Position numbers and translations under genes: made by a program
In this document: one piece after another, positions 55,357 to 64,000 of the stretch
How positions within the stretch are numbered: position 1 is the first letter of the stretch
Layout of the letters: each line of letters begins with the position of its first letter
From: Vallitalea guaymasensis
GTDB lineage: Bacteria; Bacillota; Clostridia; Lachnospirales; Vallitaleaceae
Assembly: GCF_018141425.1 (NCBI RefSeq)
Contig: NZ_CP058561.1
Location: 1,302,001 to 1,366,000 of the forward strand
DNA: 64,000 nt
Direction: 5' to 3'
The notes under the pieces: generated by a model
What the model was told of the DNA's origin: nothing
Database searches by the model: none
The model's input: only the letters and a program-made list of their open reading frames with translations

Positions 55357-56367
55357 TTATTCATTTAATGTACTAAAATTAATAATAATTAATTTATCCT
55401 TTACATAATAATCTATATAGTGATTTCTATTATGTCCTAATTCACTTGAGTTAAGTGATGTTTTAATTAAAAACACATCAATACTACCTGTATCATCTGT
55501 TAACTTAGCAGTAAAATAATCATCCTTATGAGGGTGATATGTTAGTGCTTCTTGGAGATTTTTAGGCATTTTTTTTAATTTCTTCATATCCTTTAAATAA
55601 CCTTTGACAATTAATCTCACTAATTGTTCTTCTGTTTCAATTTCTCTAATATCCAAAACGTTAATATCATCTATTATTCTTATACCTCTACTTACTGAGT
55701 AACTTTTCCACCCATCTACCCTTGAAGCTGCCATGTTTTCATATGCCTTATTGTTCATAATTCTTAAAGCACTTAATTGATAATGGCTAATATCATTTCT
55801 AAATGAAGATAAATTTACTGTAAGATGAGTATCGTTTATACGTTTTGTAAAGTATCCATACTCATGTTTTACACTGTCTCTTCGCTCTAAATACGATAAA
55901 AACTCTTTATAGGCTTTATTCGTATCTATACTACTACAGTAAAACTTACATGTGACTTCTAATATATTCAACCAGTCCTTTTGGTTAAACTGCTGTATTT
56001 GCTCAGAAGTATAATCTTGTGGGAAATAGAATTGTAATATAATAAATCTACCTTTATCTCCGCAATAAGTATTCAGGCTACAAAAGACATCATCATTATT
56101 TCTACACGAAAAAACAGACTGATCTTCTATAAATGATTGTTCATCTTCTATCCTCCAAGTTAATTGTTCTTCATCAATTACTTGCTCAATTACATCTCTT
56201 TGTAAAGGGAATTCATATGTAGTTGTTTCCTCGATTCCATTATTTTTATTGATATTAATAAAAATAGTAATAATACCTAATATAGCTAAAATAACTACAC
56301 CTGTAATAAATACCTTTATAATTGTTACAAAATATATCTTATTAATACACTCCATCTCACAATACAT
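55357..56367 (-). CDS. Single-pass membrane protein of unknown function
   Basis: A 336-residue protein with one membrane segment (about residues 13-37) and a large extracytoplasmic part containing several Cys residues (CRNNDDVFC, CKFYC). No family recognised. The proposed ATG at 56367 lacks a clear ribosome site, so the true start may be a few codons downstream. It precedes a second single-pass membrane protein gene. Confidence 0.65.
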   Translation of the reverse strand: MYCEMECINKIYFVTIIKVFITGVVILAILGIITIFININKNNGIEETTTYEFPLQRDVIEQVIDEEQLTWRIEDEQSFIEDQSVFSCRNNDDVFCSLNTYCGDKGRFIILQFYFPQDYTSEQIQQFNQKDWLNILEVTCKFYCSSIDTNKAYKEFLSYLERRDSVKHEYGYFTKRINDTHLTVNLSSFRNDISHYQLSALRIMNNKAYENMAASRVDGWKSYSVSRGIRIIDDINVLDIREIETEEQLVRLIVKGYLKDMKKLKKMPKNLQEALTYHPHKDDYFTAKLTDDTGSIDVFLIKTSLNSSELGHNRNHYIDYYVKDKLIIINFSTLNE

Positions 56368-56485
56368 ATTAATTATAATATTATATGTTTAGAAAATACC
56401 TTAATATTCTAAATGATATAGAAGTAATTTTACTCTATCACATGAATAATGAGCTTTTCAAAACCAGAAAGTTTTAACTATGAAA

Positions 56486-56641
56486 TCACTCAGCTTTTAT
56501 ATGCTTTTTATCATAATTATTATTTATTGTATTCCAAGTATTATTTCCAAAACCGTTTTTCGCTGGTGAAATTATGAATCCCAATACCATACCCATAAAA
56601 AATGTCAACACAGATAACATAAAAATTTCTCTTTTTTTCAT
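56486..56641 (-). CDS. Small membrane protein (51 residues)
   Basis: ATG at 56641 follows AAGGAGGATAAAA, an excellent ribosome site. The peptide starts MKKREIFMLSVLTFFMGMVLGF, a basic start and one membrane helix, followed by a polar tail of about 27 residues (FGNNTWNTINNNYD). The layout resembles small YtxH-like or gas-vesicle-anchor-like membrane proteins, but no family is certain. It lies in a 457-bp gap between larger genes. Confidence 0.65.
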   Translation of the reverse strand: MKKREIFMLSVLTFFMGMVLGFIISPAKNGFGNNTWNTINNNYDKKHIKAE

Positions 56642-56721
56642 TTTTATCCTCCTTACAAATTAATGGCAATACACACCATTTATTATCATTTAATTAATCG
56701 TAATATAACTCTAATATAAAA

Positions 56722-56823
56722 TCAATAAGATGCTATGAAGTTTTCAAACAACTCAAGTACATCTTCTTCATTATCTTTACCAGTATACATTGCATGAAAA
56801 AGACCACTTTCTTTCCCTTTCAT
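56722..56823 (-). CDS. 33-residue open frame after the DUF2262-like gene
   Basis: ATG at 56823 lies one base after the stop of the upstream gene, with AGGA four bases before it. It encodes an acidic peptide (KGKESGLFHAMYTGKDNEED, ending NFIASY). It may be a small coupled protein or the tail of a deleted gene. Weak evidence only. Confidence 0.3.
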   Translation of the reverse strand: MKGKESGLFHAMYTGKDNEEDVLELFENFIASY

Positions 56824-56824
56824 A

Positions 56825-57607
56825 TTATCCTGCTATTTCAGCTCTAAGTAACCCATCATCTAAATTACCCTCTACAATAATTACATGGCCTCCAAATAAA
56901 TCTCCATCATTATACCAGAATGTATAAGAATCATCCGTATATAATACCAAACTTTCAAGACTCATTGACGATTGGAACTCTAATTCAGACATTTCTTTTT
57001 CATCATCTTCAAGCCAACTATCATTTTTCAAAGAAATTAATTCTTTTGAAGCAAATTTCTTTACTTTTGTATTCCAATACATTTGCTCAGTAAATCTTTC
57101 TTTATATTTTTCTATAAGATCAACTAATTCAATTTCTTCATTGGTTTCCATAACTAGTTCAGCCTTAATGCCACACCAATCTAAAATACAACAATACGTA
57201 TCAACACTCTTATTCAAAATGAAATTACCAAGTTCATTATCATTGTAGATTATATCTTTTCTTATATCTTCTATGTATGGCTGTAGCTTAGAATCATAAA
57301 AGTTATAATCAAGAATACTATCAAATTCTACCTTTCCATTGATTATATCCCCTGTATATAAAATTTTAACAACTGTCTCTCCAACTGCTTTATTCATCAT
57401 TTTTCTTAATTCAACGTCTTGGACGTTCTTGGTAACTCTTAAATTTTCAGTATTTATTTGAGAATTATTAGTATACCAATATTCCAAGTTGAAACTAAAA
57501 TTCCAAAGTTCTTGACCTTGACCTCTACCACCACTGGAACCTTTTGAGCTTATAATTCCTATAATTACTTTTTGTTCTTTATTCTTAGTAAAATTAAATA
57601 TACTCAT
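56825..57607 (-). CDS. DUF2262-like protein, possible immunity-type protein
   Basis: A 260-residue cytoplasmic protein. The C-terminal third (FWYNDGDLFGGHVIIVEGNL, ending AEIAG) matches my recollection of DUF2262, where a GH-I-V-G pattern closes the domain. DUF2262 proteins often occur as immunity-like single genes in Firmicutes. The N-terminal part is not recognised. GGAGG precedes the ATG. No toxin gene is visible next to it. Confidence 0.55.
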   Translation of the reverse strand: MSIFNFTKNKEQKVIIGIISSKGSSGGRGQGQELWNFSFNLEYWYTNNSQINTENLRVTKNVQDVELRKMMNKAVGETVVKILYTGDIINGKVEFDSILDYNFYDSKLQPYIEDIRKDIIYNDNELGNFILNKSVDTYCCILDWCGIKAELVMETNEEIELVDLIEKYKERFTEQMYWNTKVKKFASKELISLKNDSWLEDDEKEMSELEFQSSMSLESLVLYTDDSYTFWYNDGDLFGGHVIIVEGNLDDGLLRAEIAG

Positions 57608-57728
57608 AAATCCTCCTGCTAATTTCTATATTTAAGTGACTCTAAGCAAGATTTTACATATTCAACTGGCACATCCATCCTAATAGCAGTCTCTAATTGA
57701 TAAACCACTTTTATTTATGTTTACTAGC

Positions 57729-58721
57729 TTAAAATATCTCTTCTATTAACTCTATTGTTTTATCAGTTGCATTCAGTTTAATTTTCTTCCCAATGGGCAT
57801 AGTGAACATTGGATGTGTGTGACAACAATCAACCTCTGCTAAGAAAGGAATATCGTTATCCCCTAATACTTCTTCAAGTATTTCATATGGCTTTCTTCCT
57901 GTATTTCTATCATTAAATTTTTCATGTTTACCCAGAATCAGACCACTGATACGCTCAAAAACATCATTAACCTTTAACAATGAAAATAATCGTTCTACTG
58001 TAGCTGCATCTTTTAATGAATCTTCAATAAATAATATATCTCCTTCAAGAATTTTAGGCATGTATTGACTTCCCCATATTCCAGTCATTGTATTTAAGTT
58101 ACCAACAATTAATCTACCCTCTGCTTCTCCTTCTTTTATTGTTATCCATTTGTTCTTAATCATATTCTTAGATTTTTCTTGTGATTCCCAATCTATAAAT
58201 TCTTCTGTCCATACTTCGGGCATCTTATATCTATGATGATTACTATGTTTATTTACTAATACCTCACTAAAATAATTATATGTTAATTCGTTATATGGTT
58301 CTAACTCTCCAAAAGAAGCTACTAATGCAGGACCATAAAAAGTTGTAACTCCTGTTATCGAATATATTGCAAATAAGATAGCTGTGACGTCCGAGTATCC
58401 AATTATAATTTTGGGATCTTTTCTAAATGCATCGTAATCAATATATGGTATTATTGAATTTGAATTCATTCCACCTATAGTAGACATAATGCATCGTACT
58501 TCTGGATTTCTTATTAATTCATTCAACTCTTCTGCTCTTTCTATTATACTGCCTGACCTATAAAAATCATTTTTCCCTGTTAATTTACCTTCAATAATTT
58601 TAAAGCCCTTACTTTCTAAAAAATTTTTTGCTCTAGAGTATCTTTTATAACAAGTACTTGTGATTGGTTTAGAGGGTGAAAAAATACCAATAGCATCTCC
58701 TTCTTTAATTTGATTAATCAT
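57729..58721 (-). CDS. Peptidase S66 family protein (LD-carboxypeptidase / MccF-like)
   Basis: A 330-residue S66 peptidase. The catalytic Ser lies in IIGYSDVTAIL, with the likely Glu in LFIEDSL and His in CCHTHPMF. The family covers LD-carboxypeptidases that trim peptidoglycan and MccF proteins that detoxify microcin C-like aminoacyl nucleotides. The longer GKN-type insertion and lone position favour the MccF-like group, but this is not certain. AAGGAGG precedes two adjacent ATG codons; the second (58721) is better spaced. Confidence 0.88.
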   Translation of the reverse strand: MINQIKEGDAIGIFSPSKPITSTCYKRYSRAKNFLESKGFKIIEGKLTGKNDFYRSGSIIERAEELNELIRNPEVRCIMSTIGGMNSNSIIPYIDYDAFRKDPKIIIGYSDVTAILFAIYSITGVTTFYGPALVASFGELEPYNELTYNYFSEVLVNKHSNHHRYKMPEVWTEEFIDWESQEKSKNMIKNKWITIKEGEAEGRLIVGNLNTMTGIWGSQYMPKILEGDILFIEDSLKDAATVERLFSLLKVNDVFERISGLILGKHEKFNDRNTGRKPYEILEEVLGDNDIPFLAEVDCCHTHPMFTMPIGKKIKLNATDKTIELIEEIF

Positions 58722-58750
58722 CATTTGCCTCCTTGAACTTGTATCTAAAA

Positions 58751-59365
58751 TTAAGATAAAGCTTCTAACTCATCTCTAAATTCAATTTTAAGTATGATTG
58801 CCCACGCACTTCTTTTTGCCATATCAATAACTGTCTCTCCTGCTTCCCAGTAATACGGATAATTTTGTCCTATTATTCCCCATAACCCAATTTCTTCAGT
58901 TTCATCTAATATACTATTATACAATTTTCTACTTCCGTATTTCAATTCAATATGGGGTTTACTTATATCAATAGATGTATTCGTATATCCATTTTTGTCG
59001 TATATAACAGTTCTTATCTCATAACCATCATGTTCTTCACTTTCTTTAGCTGTAACTGTTATTTCATTCAAATCAAATAATTCTGTTAGAGGATGCTTCT
59101 TTACTATTGTACCGTCTTTCCATTCCTCATAATATATGTTAATACCTTTCTTTTCTGTATTATATTTTAATACTATATCTGCCACACTGAAATAATTAAG
59201 TTGAGGTTCTAATTTTTTAGCATCACCTTTAAATAATTCTTCTTGTATTATCTTAACTTTTCCCTTAGAAACATAGTTAGTTGTATCAGTGTATTTATAT
59301 ATACCATAAATGGCTAATACTATTAACAATAGTATCAGCACACTTTTGAATATTTTCTTATTCAT
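58751..59365 (-). CDS. Single-pass membrane protein, paralogue of the lipoprotein at 50940-51545
   Basis: A 204-residue protein with one N-terminal membrane segment (about 6-24) and no lipobox Cys. Its extracytoplasmic part shares with the lipoprotein 7 kb away the segments KGKVKIIQEELFKGDAKKLEP, YEEWKDG, EIGLWGI and AWAIILKIEF. Function unknown. It starts behind GGGAGAG and lies between the S66 peptidase and GrpB genes. Confidence 0.75.
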   Translation of the reverse strand: MNKKIFKSVLILLLIVLAIYGIYKYTDTTNYVSKGKVKIIQEELFKGDAKKLEPQLNYFSVADIVLKYNTEKKGINIYYEEWKDGTIVKKHPLTELFDLNEITVTAKESEEHDGYEIRTVIYDKNGYTNTSIDISKPHIELKYGSRKLYNSILDETEEIGLWGIIGQNYPYYWEAGETVIDMAKRSAWAIILKIEFRDELEALS

Positions 59366-59421
59366 CTCTTAATATCTCTCCCTCACCTTACTTTTCCCGA
59401 TTAGTTTCTTAAATTGATATA

Positions 59422-60003
59422 TTAAGGTTTATACCTGTCACCATACTCTTCTTTTGCTTTTTCTGTATGTTTTAAAATAAAATCAGTTTTCGCATGAGTA
59501 TACCCATCTCTATTATTCTTATATTTATCTAACAAACTTAATTTTAGTTGTCCATATTCATCAGCAACATCTTTATGTTCTCTGAGATAATCTCTAAAAT
59601 ATAATTCATTCCAGTTATCATAATATCGCACGTGTAAATGAAATACTTTTTCTGCAAAGCCTTTTATTGTATATCCCTTATTAAATGACATATTTAAATT
59701 AGGACTTTTTTCAGATGACATTAAGGTCCATCCATTATCAATTAACTTAGTTATTAATTCATCTATATTTGTGTCATTATTTATTTCTAACAAAATATCT
59801 ACTGTTGGTTTAGAAATTAATCCTTGAACGCTACTACTTCCAATATGATTAATTCGCTTAATATCTACCTTATCAATAATTTCTAACAGTTGTTGTTTTT
59901 CATCATTGTACCAATTTAGGTAATCAGTATTATGTTCTTTTAATATTATTGGAAACAGCTTCCATAGTTCTTCCAAAGTCATATCTGATAATTTTTTACT
60001 CAT
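59422..60003 (-). CDS. GrpB/UPF0157-family predicted nucleotidyltransferase
   Basis: A 193-residue protein. The nucleotidyltransferase core reads HIGSSSVQGLISKPTVDILLEI, with the GSSS and two acidic residues of the fold, followed by a FHLHVRYYD segment typical of the family. The function of GrpB-like proteins is largely unknown. AAGGGGG precedes the ATG. It is another single accessory gene. Confidence 0.9.
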   Translation of the reverse strand: MSKKLSDMTLEELWKLFPIILKEHNTDYLNWYNDEKQQLLEIIDKVDIKRINHIGSSSVQGLISKPTVDILLEINNDTNIDELITKLIDNGWTLMSSEKSPNLNMSFNKGYTIKGFAEKVFHLHVRYYDNWNELYFRDYLREHKDVADEYGQLKLSLLDKYKNNRDGYTHAKTDFILKHTEKAKEEYGDRYKP

Positions 60004-60079
60004 ATATATCCCCCTTTTAAGTATCGCTTTTAAAATAGATAAAAAGATCTCTAAAATAATATCATAGGTAGTATTTAAT

Positions 60080-60604
60080 TTACTCTAATGTATGGGATGC
60101 TGTTTTCATTAACCCTAACATAAGTACATAGGTTACTAAAGAAAATATTATTATGACAATAAAAAACACACCAATTATCATTGGTATTATAATACCTGCA
60201 ATAATAATAATGTTATTAATTAAGTATAAATGCCACCTATTATTAGCTTGTGATTCTAATTGATGATTGTTGGTAAGTCTAGCCTCGTTTGCTATTCCAT
60301 TACAGATATTGTAAACCATCATTATTCCGAGAATTAAAGAAGTTATACCCATTAAAATTCCTACTACACCTAATGGATTACCACCTATTTCATTAATTTG
60401 AGGTTGATAAATGTCAAAAATCGCTAAGAAAATCATAGGAAATGCAAACTTTTTTGCTTTACCAAAATACTCATTCTTGTCTTCTAATATTGATAATCCC
60501 TGATAAAATAGAATGTACCCTATAATATCTGGCAGGATATCTATTCCACCTATTCTAAAATCAAATAAAAAAATAAAACCCCAAAACAACTTATTGAATC
60601 CCAT
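60080..60604 (-). CDS. Multi-pass membrane protein of unknown function
   Basis: A 174-residue protein with about five hydrophobic segments (FNKLFWGFIFLFDFR, VGILMGITSLILGIMMV, and two C-terminal segments rich in Ile and Val). No family recognised with confidence. GGGAGG precedes the ATG. Stands alone. Confidence 0.7.
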   Translation of the reverse strand: MGFNKLFWGFIFLFDFRIGGIDILPDIIGYILFYQGLSILEDKNEYFGKAKKFAFPMIFLAIFDIYQPQINEIGGNPLGVVGILMGITSLILGIMMVYNICNGIANEARLTNNHQLESQANNRWHLYLINNIIIIAGIIIPMIIGVFFIVIIIFSLVTYVLMLGLMKTASHTLE

Positions 60605-60694
60605 AAATTATCCTCCCTATTAAAAATTCTATTAAACTACTAAGTACCATTATATCATATTTTATTTTTTATACTTTCAACTTCTTTTTCACTT

Positions 60695-60967
60695 CTATTT
60701 TGGAAACCATGGAATACAACGATTTACCTTTGATTTATAAATCAAATATTCTTTTCCAAAGATCTTTTCCAATATAATTTCTTCTTTTTTAACAATGATA
60801 CTCAACAGTAACCAATATGTGAAAGGAAATATTAAAAGTAATAAATTATTATATAAGCATAGTATTCCTGTAAATACAATTGCAAATGCTGAATAAATAG
60901 GGTTTCTTACCAGTATTACATAAATAGGTCCAATTCCAAAATATGACAGATGTTTTTTCTTATTCAT
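60695..60967 (-). CDS. Short isoprenylcysteine methyltransferase-like membrane protein
   Basis: A 90-residue protein that matches only the C-terminal half of the ICMT/phospholipid methyltransferase family: VRNPIYSAFAI, the EE in VKKEEIILEKIFGKEYLIYK, and a closing RCIPWFPK. Full proteins usually have two or three more membrane segments before this part. A GAGGTGAT site precedes the ATG, so the short form may be translated as such. It could be a minimal family member or a truncated remnant. Confidence 0.65.
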   Translation of the reverse strand: MNKKKHLSYFGIGPIYVILVRNPIYSAFAIVFTGILCLYNNLLLLIFPFTYWLLLSIIVKKEEIILEKIFGKEYLIYKSKVNRCIPWFPK

Positions 60968-61092
60968 AAGATTATCACCTCAAATCTATCCCCTATTGCA
61001 TGAATTTCTACATTAAGTTAATCATATACTCAACCATTTAATAAATTAAGCATCAACGCTCAACTTCCCATAACATTGACAATAAAATGACT

Positions 61093-61577
61093 TTACTTCG
61101 CTTTATACATCTTATCATATCTAGCTTTATCTATCTTATATAAAACATGTGACTTCAACGGATTATCCTTCTTAACTTTTGGATGATTAAATGCACCTTG
61201 TTCTATTAAACCTATTTTTTTCATTACATTAATAGATGGCTCGTTTAATTGTGAGGTAAAAGAATATATATCATTTAATCCTATAATATTAAATCCATAC
61301 TTTAAACATGCTTTAGCACCTTCAGTTGCATATCCCTTATTCCAATACTTATTATCTAATCTCCATCCTATCTCAACACAAGGTGTAAAATAGGATTCAA
61401 ATGTTGCATTATAAAAGCCTATGAATCAAACTCATCCGATTGTTCTCTACTTAAAATATTTGGAAAATACTTCATTACTTTAGTGTTTGCATTCATCTTA
61501 GCAAATGGTATTTTATCTTCTTCTTTCCATTGTCTAAATCCTAAGCGCTCTGTTTCAAATTGGTATTTATTTTCCAC
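61093..61577 (-). pseudogene. GNAT acetyltransferase pseudogene (internal deletion and frameshift)
   Basis: GTG at 61577 behind GGAGG opens a RimJ/RimL-like protein (ETERLGFRQWKEED, then REQSDEFDS) that stops at 61421. In the next frame the family continues without a start (FIGFYNATFESYFTPC, GWRLDNKYWNKGYATEGA, LNEPSINVMKKIG) to a stop at 61093. About 25-30 codons that normally join the halves are missing at 61420-61430. The remaining part of the gap (60968-61092) shows no gene. Confidence 0.85.
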
Positions 61578-61632
61578 TCATCTCATCCTCCATGCAAAAT
61601 TTTCTCTTATATATTGCAGAAGAATACCCTAA

Positions 61633-62631
61633 TTATTTTTTTGCCTTAACTACACAAAATTCAATTTTAGTATCTTCTATTGGAAAACCATCTATTCTTG
61701 CCCCTTCAATGATTTCACCTTCAGATGTTGGTTTTACATTTGCTATAAAAGAATTACAAATCTTAATATCCCATCCTGATTTTTTATATGTTTCCATAAC
61801 ATTAGCTCTTGTAGCATAAGCTATACTTCCAAGCTCATTAAAGAAATTTATATGTACCTCATCATCTTCGCCTATCAGCTGCATCACACACATGAACTCT
61901 CTGTAAGTTATCCTATTCATCTCTCTCATTACTTCACCTGGTTGTTCAATGTTTTGAATTCCCATATTACTAGTCATTGTTACAATTGAATTGTCTCTAA
62001 AAGGAGTCTTTCTTGCATCAAAAGCTATTAAGCTTAATCTATCGTATAAACCTTTAAATTTATAATACTCTTTATTTCTTACAAGAATTGTAGGACTAAA
62101 ATCTGTTGCGACAATATAATTCTTTGTTTCCTTTAATAGTTTTTCAATAAGGTATCCTTTACCACTTGCAATATCTATAATGGGTTCATTGTCTTTTATT
62201 TCCTCCACTATATAATCCATTTGAGCTTTCCAACCATTAATATAATCGTCATTGTATATTTTTTGAAAAGCACTTTCAAACATTCTAGAACTTGTAATAA
62301 AATCTCTCTTCATTTCAAAGTAAGATGCTTTGTACCAATAATCAGCACCATTTAATTCATTCTCAGGCGAATTCATCAATTTTTTATAAACATCTGGATT
62401 TTCTCTTAAATATTTTTCTAACCCACTTTCAGTCTTTTCCCATAAGTCGTTTCTAGATAAAGATGCAGTCAGAAATACTGCAATCTCATCTCTAATTTCG
62501 TATTCTGCCTGACATGATGAACACTTTATGTCTGCATTAACTACCCTGTCCTTATTATCTTCTTTTATATGCCATTCTAATTCATTATGACATAAAGGAC
62601 ATATAAGCATATCCATATATTGTTTATGCAT
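61633..62631 (-). CDS. SAM-dependent methyltransferase with N-terminal zinc ribbon
   Basis: A 332-residue protein. Residues 8-45 form a Trm112-like zinc ribbon (ICPLC and CSSC pairs). The class I methyltransferase domain has motif I in PIIDIASGKGYLIEK and continues with VATDFSP. This layout is seen in RlmA-like and other Trm112-fused methyltransferases, but the substrate is unknown. GGAGG precedes the ATG. It lies 18 bp downstream of the HIT gene, so the two may share a transcript. Confidence 0.88.
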   Translation of the reverse strand: MHKQYMDMLICPLCHNELEWHIKEDNKDRVVNADIKCSSCQAEYEIRDEIAVFLTASLSRNDLWEKTESGLEKYLRENPDVYKKLMNSPENELNGADYWYKASYFEMKRDFITSSRMFESAFQKIYNDDYINGWKAQMDYIVEEIKDNEPIIDIASGKGYLIEKLLKETKNYIVATDFSPTILVRNKEYYKFKGLYDRLSLIAFDARKTPFRDNSIVTMTSNMGIQNIEQPGEVMREMNRITYREFMCVMQLIGEDDEVHINFFNELGSIAYATRANVMETYKKSGWDIKICNSFIANVKPTSEGEIIEGARIDGFPIEDTKIEFCVVKAKK

Positions 62632-62648
62632 TTTTTCATGCCTCCAAA

Positions 62649-63104
62649 TTATAATTTAATTAGCTTCTTCAGTTCATTATATAGTTGTTCCTTTAATCTA
62701 TTTAACTCTTCCATAGATGGCTTTGTTTTTTCTGAATACATTTTGTTCTTATCAGTCCACCAAACTGGTCCTCTCACATTCTCCTCATCTTTTCTTCTAG
62801 GAAATATATGCCAATGAAGATGAGCATCTCCATTACCTAATAACTCATAATTTAATTTTTGGGGTGTAAACGCATTATATACTGCTTCACCAACAATACT
62901 CATTTCATACAAAAACTTCTCCTTAAAGTCCTTTTCTAAGAAATGTAATTCTGTACTATGTTCCTTACATAAAAACAAAGTATATCCTCTAAAAAATTGG
63001 TGATCACCAATAACAACATAACCTGTTTCCAGTTCTGCGACAAAATATGGATTTGTATTATCTTTTATCATCTTGATTCTGTCACATATCAAACAATCAT
63101 TCAT
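62649..63104 (-). CDS. HIT-family hydrolase
   Basis: A 151-residue HIT protein. The catalytic histidine triad is HLHWHIF, preceded by LLGNGDA, as in the branch that acts on dinucleotides and nucleoside phosphoramidates. The opening CLICDRI carries the short zinc-like Cys pair seen in many members. AGGAGG lies upstream of the ATG. It is followed closely by a methyltransferase gene. Confidence 0.92.
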   Translation of the reverse strand: MNDCLICDRIKMIKDNTNPYFVAELETGYVVIGDHQFFRGYTLFLCKEHSTELHFLEKDFKEKFLYEMSIVGEAVYNAFTPQKLNYELLGNGDAHLHWHIFPRRKDEENVRGPVWWTDKNKMYSEKTKPSMEELNRLKEQLYNELKKLIKL

Positions 63105-63168
63105 TAATCTATTACCTCCTGTAGTTTAATTCATATTCCATATGATACATCTATATAATATTTGTTAT

Positions 63169-63846
63169 TTAACTTAAAGCTGATTGTTTGGTCTTATTTT
63201 CTTTTATCTCCATATATATAATTGTAAACATTATAGTCAAGTAATTTAATATAAGTACTCCAAAATACTGTACCATTATAATAAATCCTTTCTCCAAATA
63301 TTCCATTTTTATTGGAAGCAAATTTATTAGAGCCATCATAATGAGAACCCCAAAATACATCATTATATACTTTATAACCTTATTTATATTACTAAATACT
63401 ACTGAAACACTTACGGTAAAAACCTCAAGTTTTCTTTTATTATCAATTAAGTAAACTTGCCATACAAATACCAATAATGCCTGTACTATAATAGTTGATA
63501 TAATTGGTATAGTAAACAAAGAGACTATTATTAAGATAATAAACTGAATAGCATATACACATAAAATTTGCTTAATATCACTTAATGAATCTATTATAAA
63601 TTCTTTTAAATTTACAGTCTTGCCTGTAATATTTTGCATACTTATATAGATTATTACTAAAGATATCCATAGGTTTATGAATCCCTTAATAAGATTATAT
63701 ATGGTTTTTATTATTGTATAATTTAAATGATTGTAATCAGTTGTATAGATAATTTGATCGACAATAAATATCGTTGTAATTATAAGTACTAAGTAAATTA
63801 TTTCTTTCTTATTTTTTCTAAGAATATCTTTTGCTTGCTTATTCAT
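63169..63846 (-). CDS. Multi-pass membrane protein of unknown function
   Basis: A 225-residue protein with about six hydrophobic segments and a short basic N-terminus (NKQAKDILRKNKKE). The sequence is rich in Ile and Val and shows no recognisable motif. ATG at 63846 has AGGAG eight bases upstream; a GTG three codons earlier overlaps that site. The sequence from 63847 to the window end shows no gene. Confidence 0.7.
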   Translation of the reverse strand: MNKQAKDILRKNKKEIIYLVLIITTIFIVDQIIYTTDYNHLNYTIIKTIYNLIKGFINLWISLVIIYISMQNITGKTVNLKEFIIDSLSDIKQILCVYAIQFIILIIVSLFTIPIISTIIVQALLVFVWQVYLIDNKRKLEVFTVSVSVVFSNINKVIKYIMMYFGVLIMMALINLLPIKMEYLEKGFIIMVQYFGVLILNYLTIMFTIIYMEIKENKTKQSALS

Positions 63847-64000
63847 TTTTAACACTCCTTAAAAATCTACCGCTCCCATCTCATTTTTCTATTCTAGTAA
63901 TGTACGTTGAGTACAGTAATATTATATTATTTATGTTGTCCATTAACTATCCTATACTAGTTTCAATTTCAAATCATTATCTATAAAATCTAATGTTTTA

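Noticed and set aside
41751-63846. Integron-style cassette array
   Set aside because: Genes are in one direction, but I found no repeated attC-like sites between them and no integrase gene.

Overview
The window is AT-rich DNA with strong AGGAGG-type ribosome binding sites. It carries an [FeFe]-hydrogenase maturase (HydG) and an Fe-S old-yellow-enzyme reductase, which points to an anaerobic low-GC Firmicute of the class Clostridia. The genus cannot be fixed from sequence alone.

Region 1 (1-25.4 kb, all minus strand) is a trans-acyltransferase polyketide synthase (trans-AT PKS) locus read from about 25.3 kb toward position 1 and running off the left edge. In transcription order it holds a complete acetyl-CoA carboxylase (accB, accC, accD, accA) for malonyl-CoA; a PksB-like metallo-beta-lactamase-fold hydrolase; an acyltransferase-like protein lacking the malonyl-binding arginine (probable proofreading hydrolase); a Sfp-type phosphopantetheinyl transferase; a LoaP-type NusG paralogue with its own consensus promoter; an acyltransferase-enoylreductase fusion; an alpha/beta hydrolase; a methyltransferase; a 4,097-residue PKS (ACP / KS-KR-MT-ACP / KS-DH-KR-ACP / KS-ACP); and the start of a beta-branching cassette (donor ACP, decarboxylating KS, HMG-CoA synthase). 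The last PKS carrier domain has the Trp signature of beta-branching acceptors, so the cassette probably acts there.

Region 2 (25.5-35.7 kb) is ordinary chromosome: a membrane-anchored alpha/beta hydrolase, a lipoprotein/response-regulator/histidine-kinase operon, a TetR regulator divergent from an Fe-S flavin reductase, a VanZ/RDD membrane protein, a small exporter and a phosphoesterase. Region 3 (35.8-41.7 kb) holds a glycerol operon (glpP, membrane protein, glpK) behind a leader terminator, and a hydrogenase-maturation operon (hydG, a 74-residue protein, a TM1266-type regulator) behind a long structured leader with two tandem terminators.

Region 4 (41.7-64 kb) is an accessory stretch of mostly small single minus-strand genes: phosphotransferase, acetyltransferases, PhzF, NUDIX, polysaccharide deacetylase, metallophosphoesterase, peptidase S66, GrpB, HIT, methyltransferase, lipoproteins and immunity-like proteins. 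Several decayed genes lie among them. It is interrupted at 44.06-47.82 kb by two identical insertion sequences in direct tandem, separated and flanked by the same 8-bp target repeat. No tRNA, rRNA or CRISPR array was seen.
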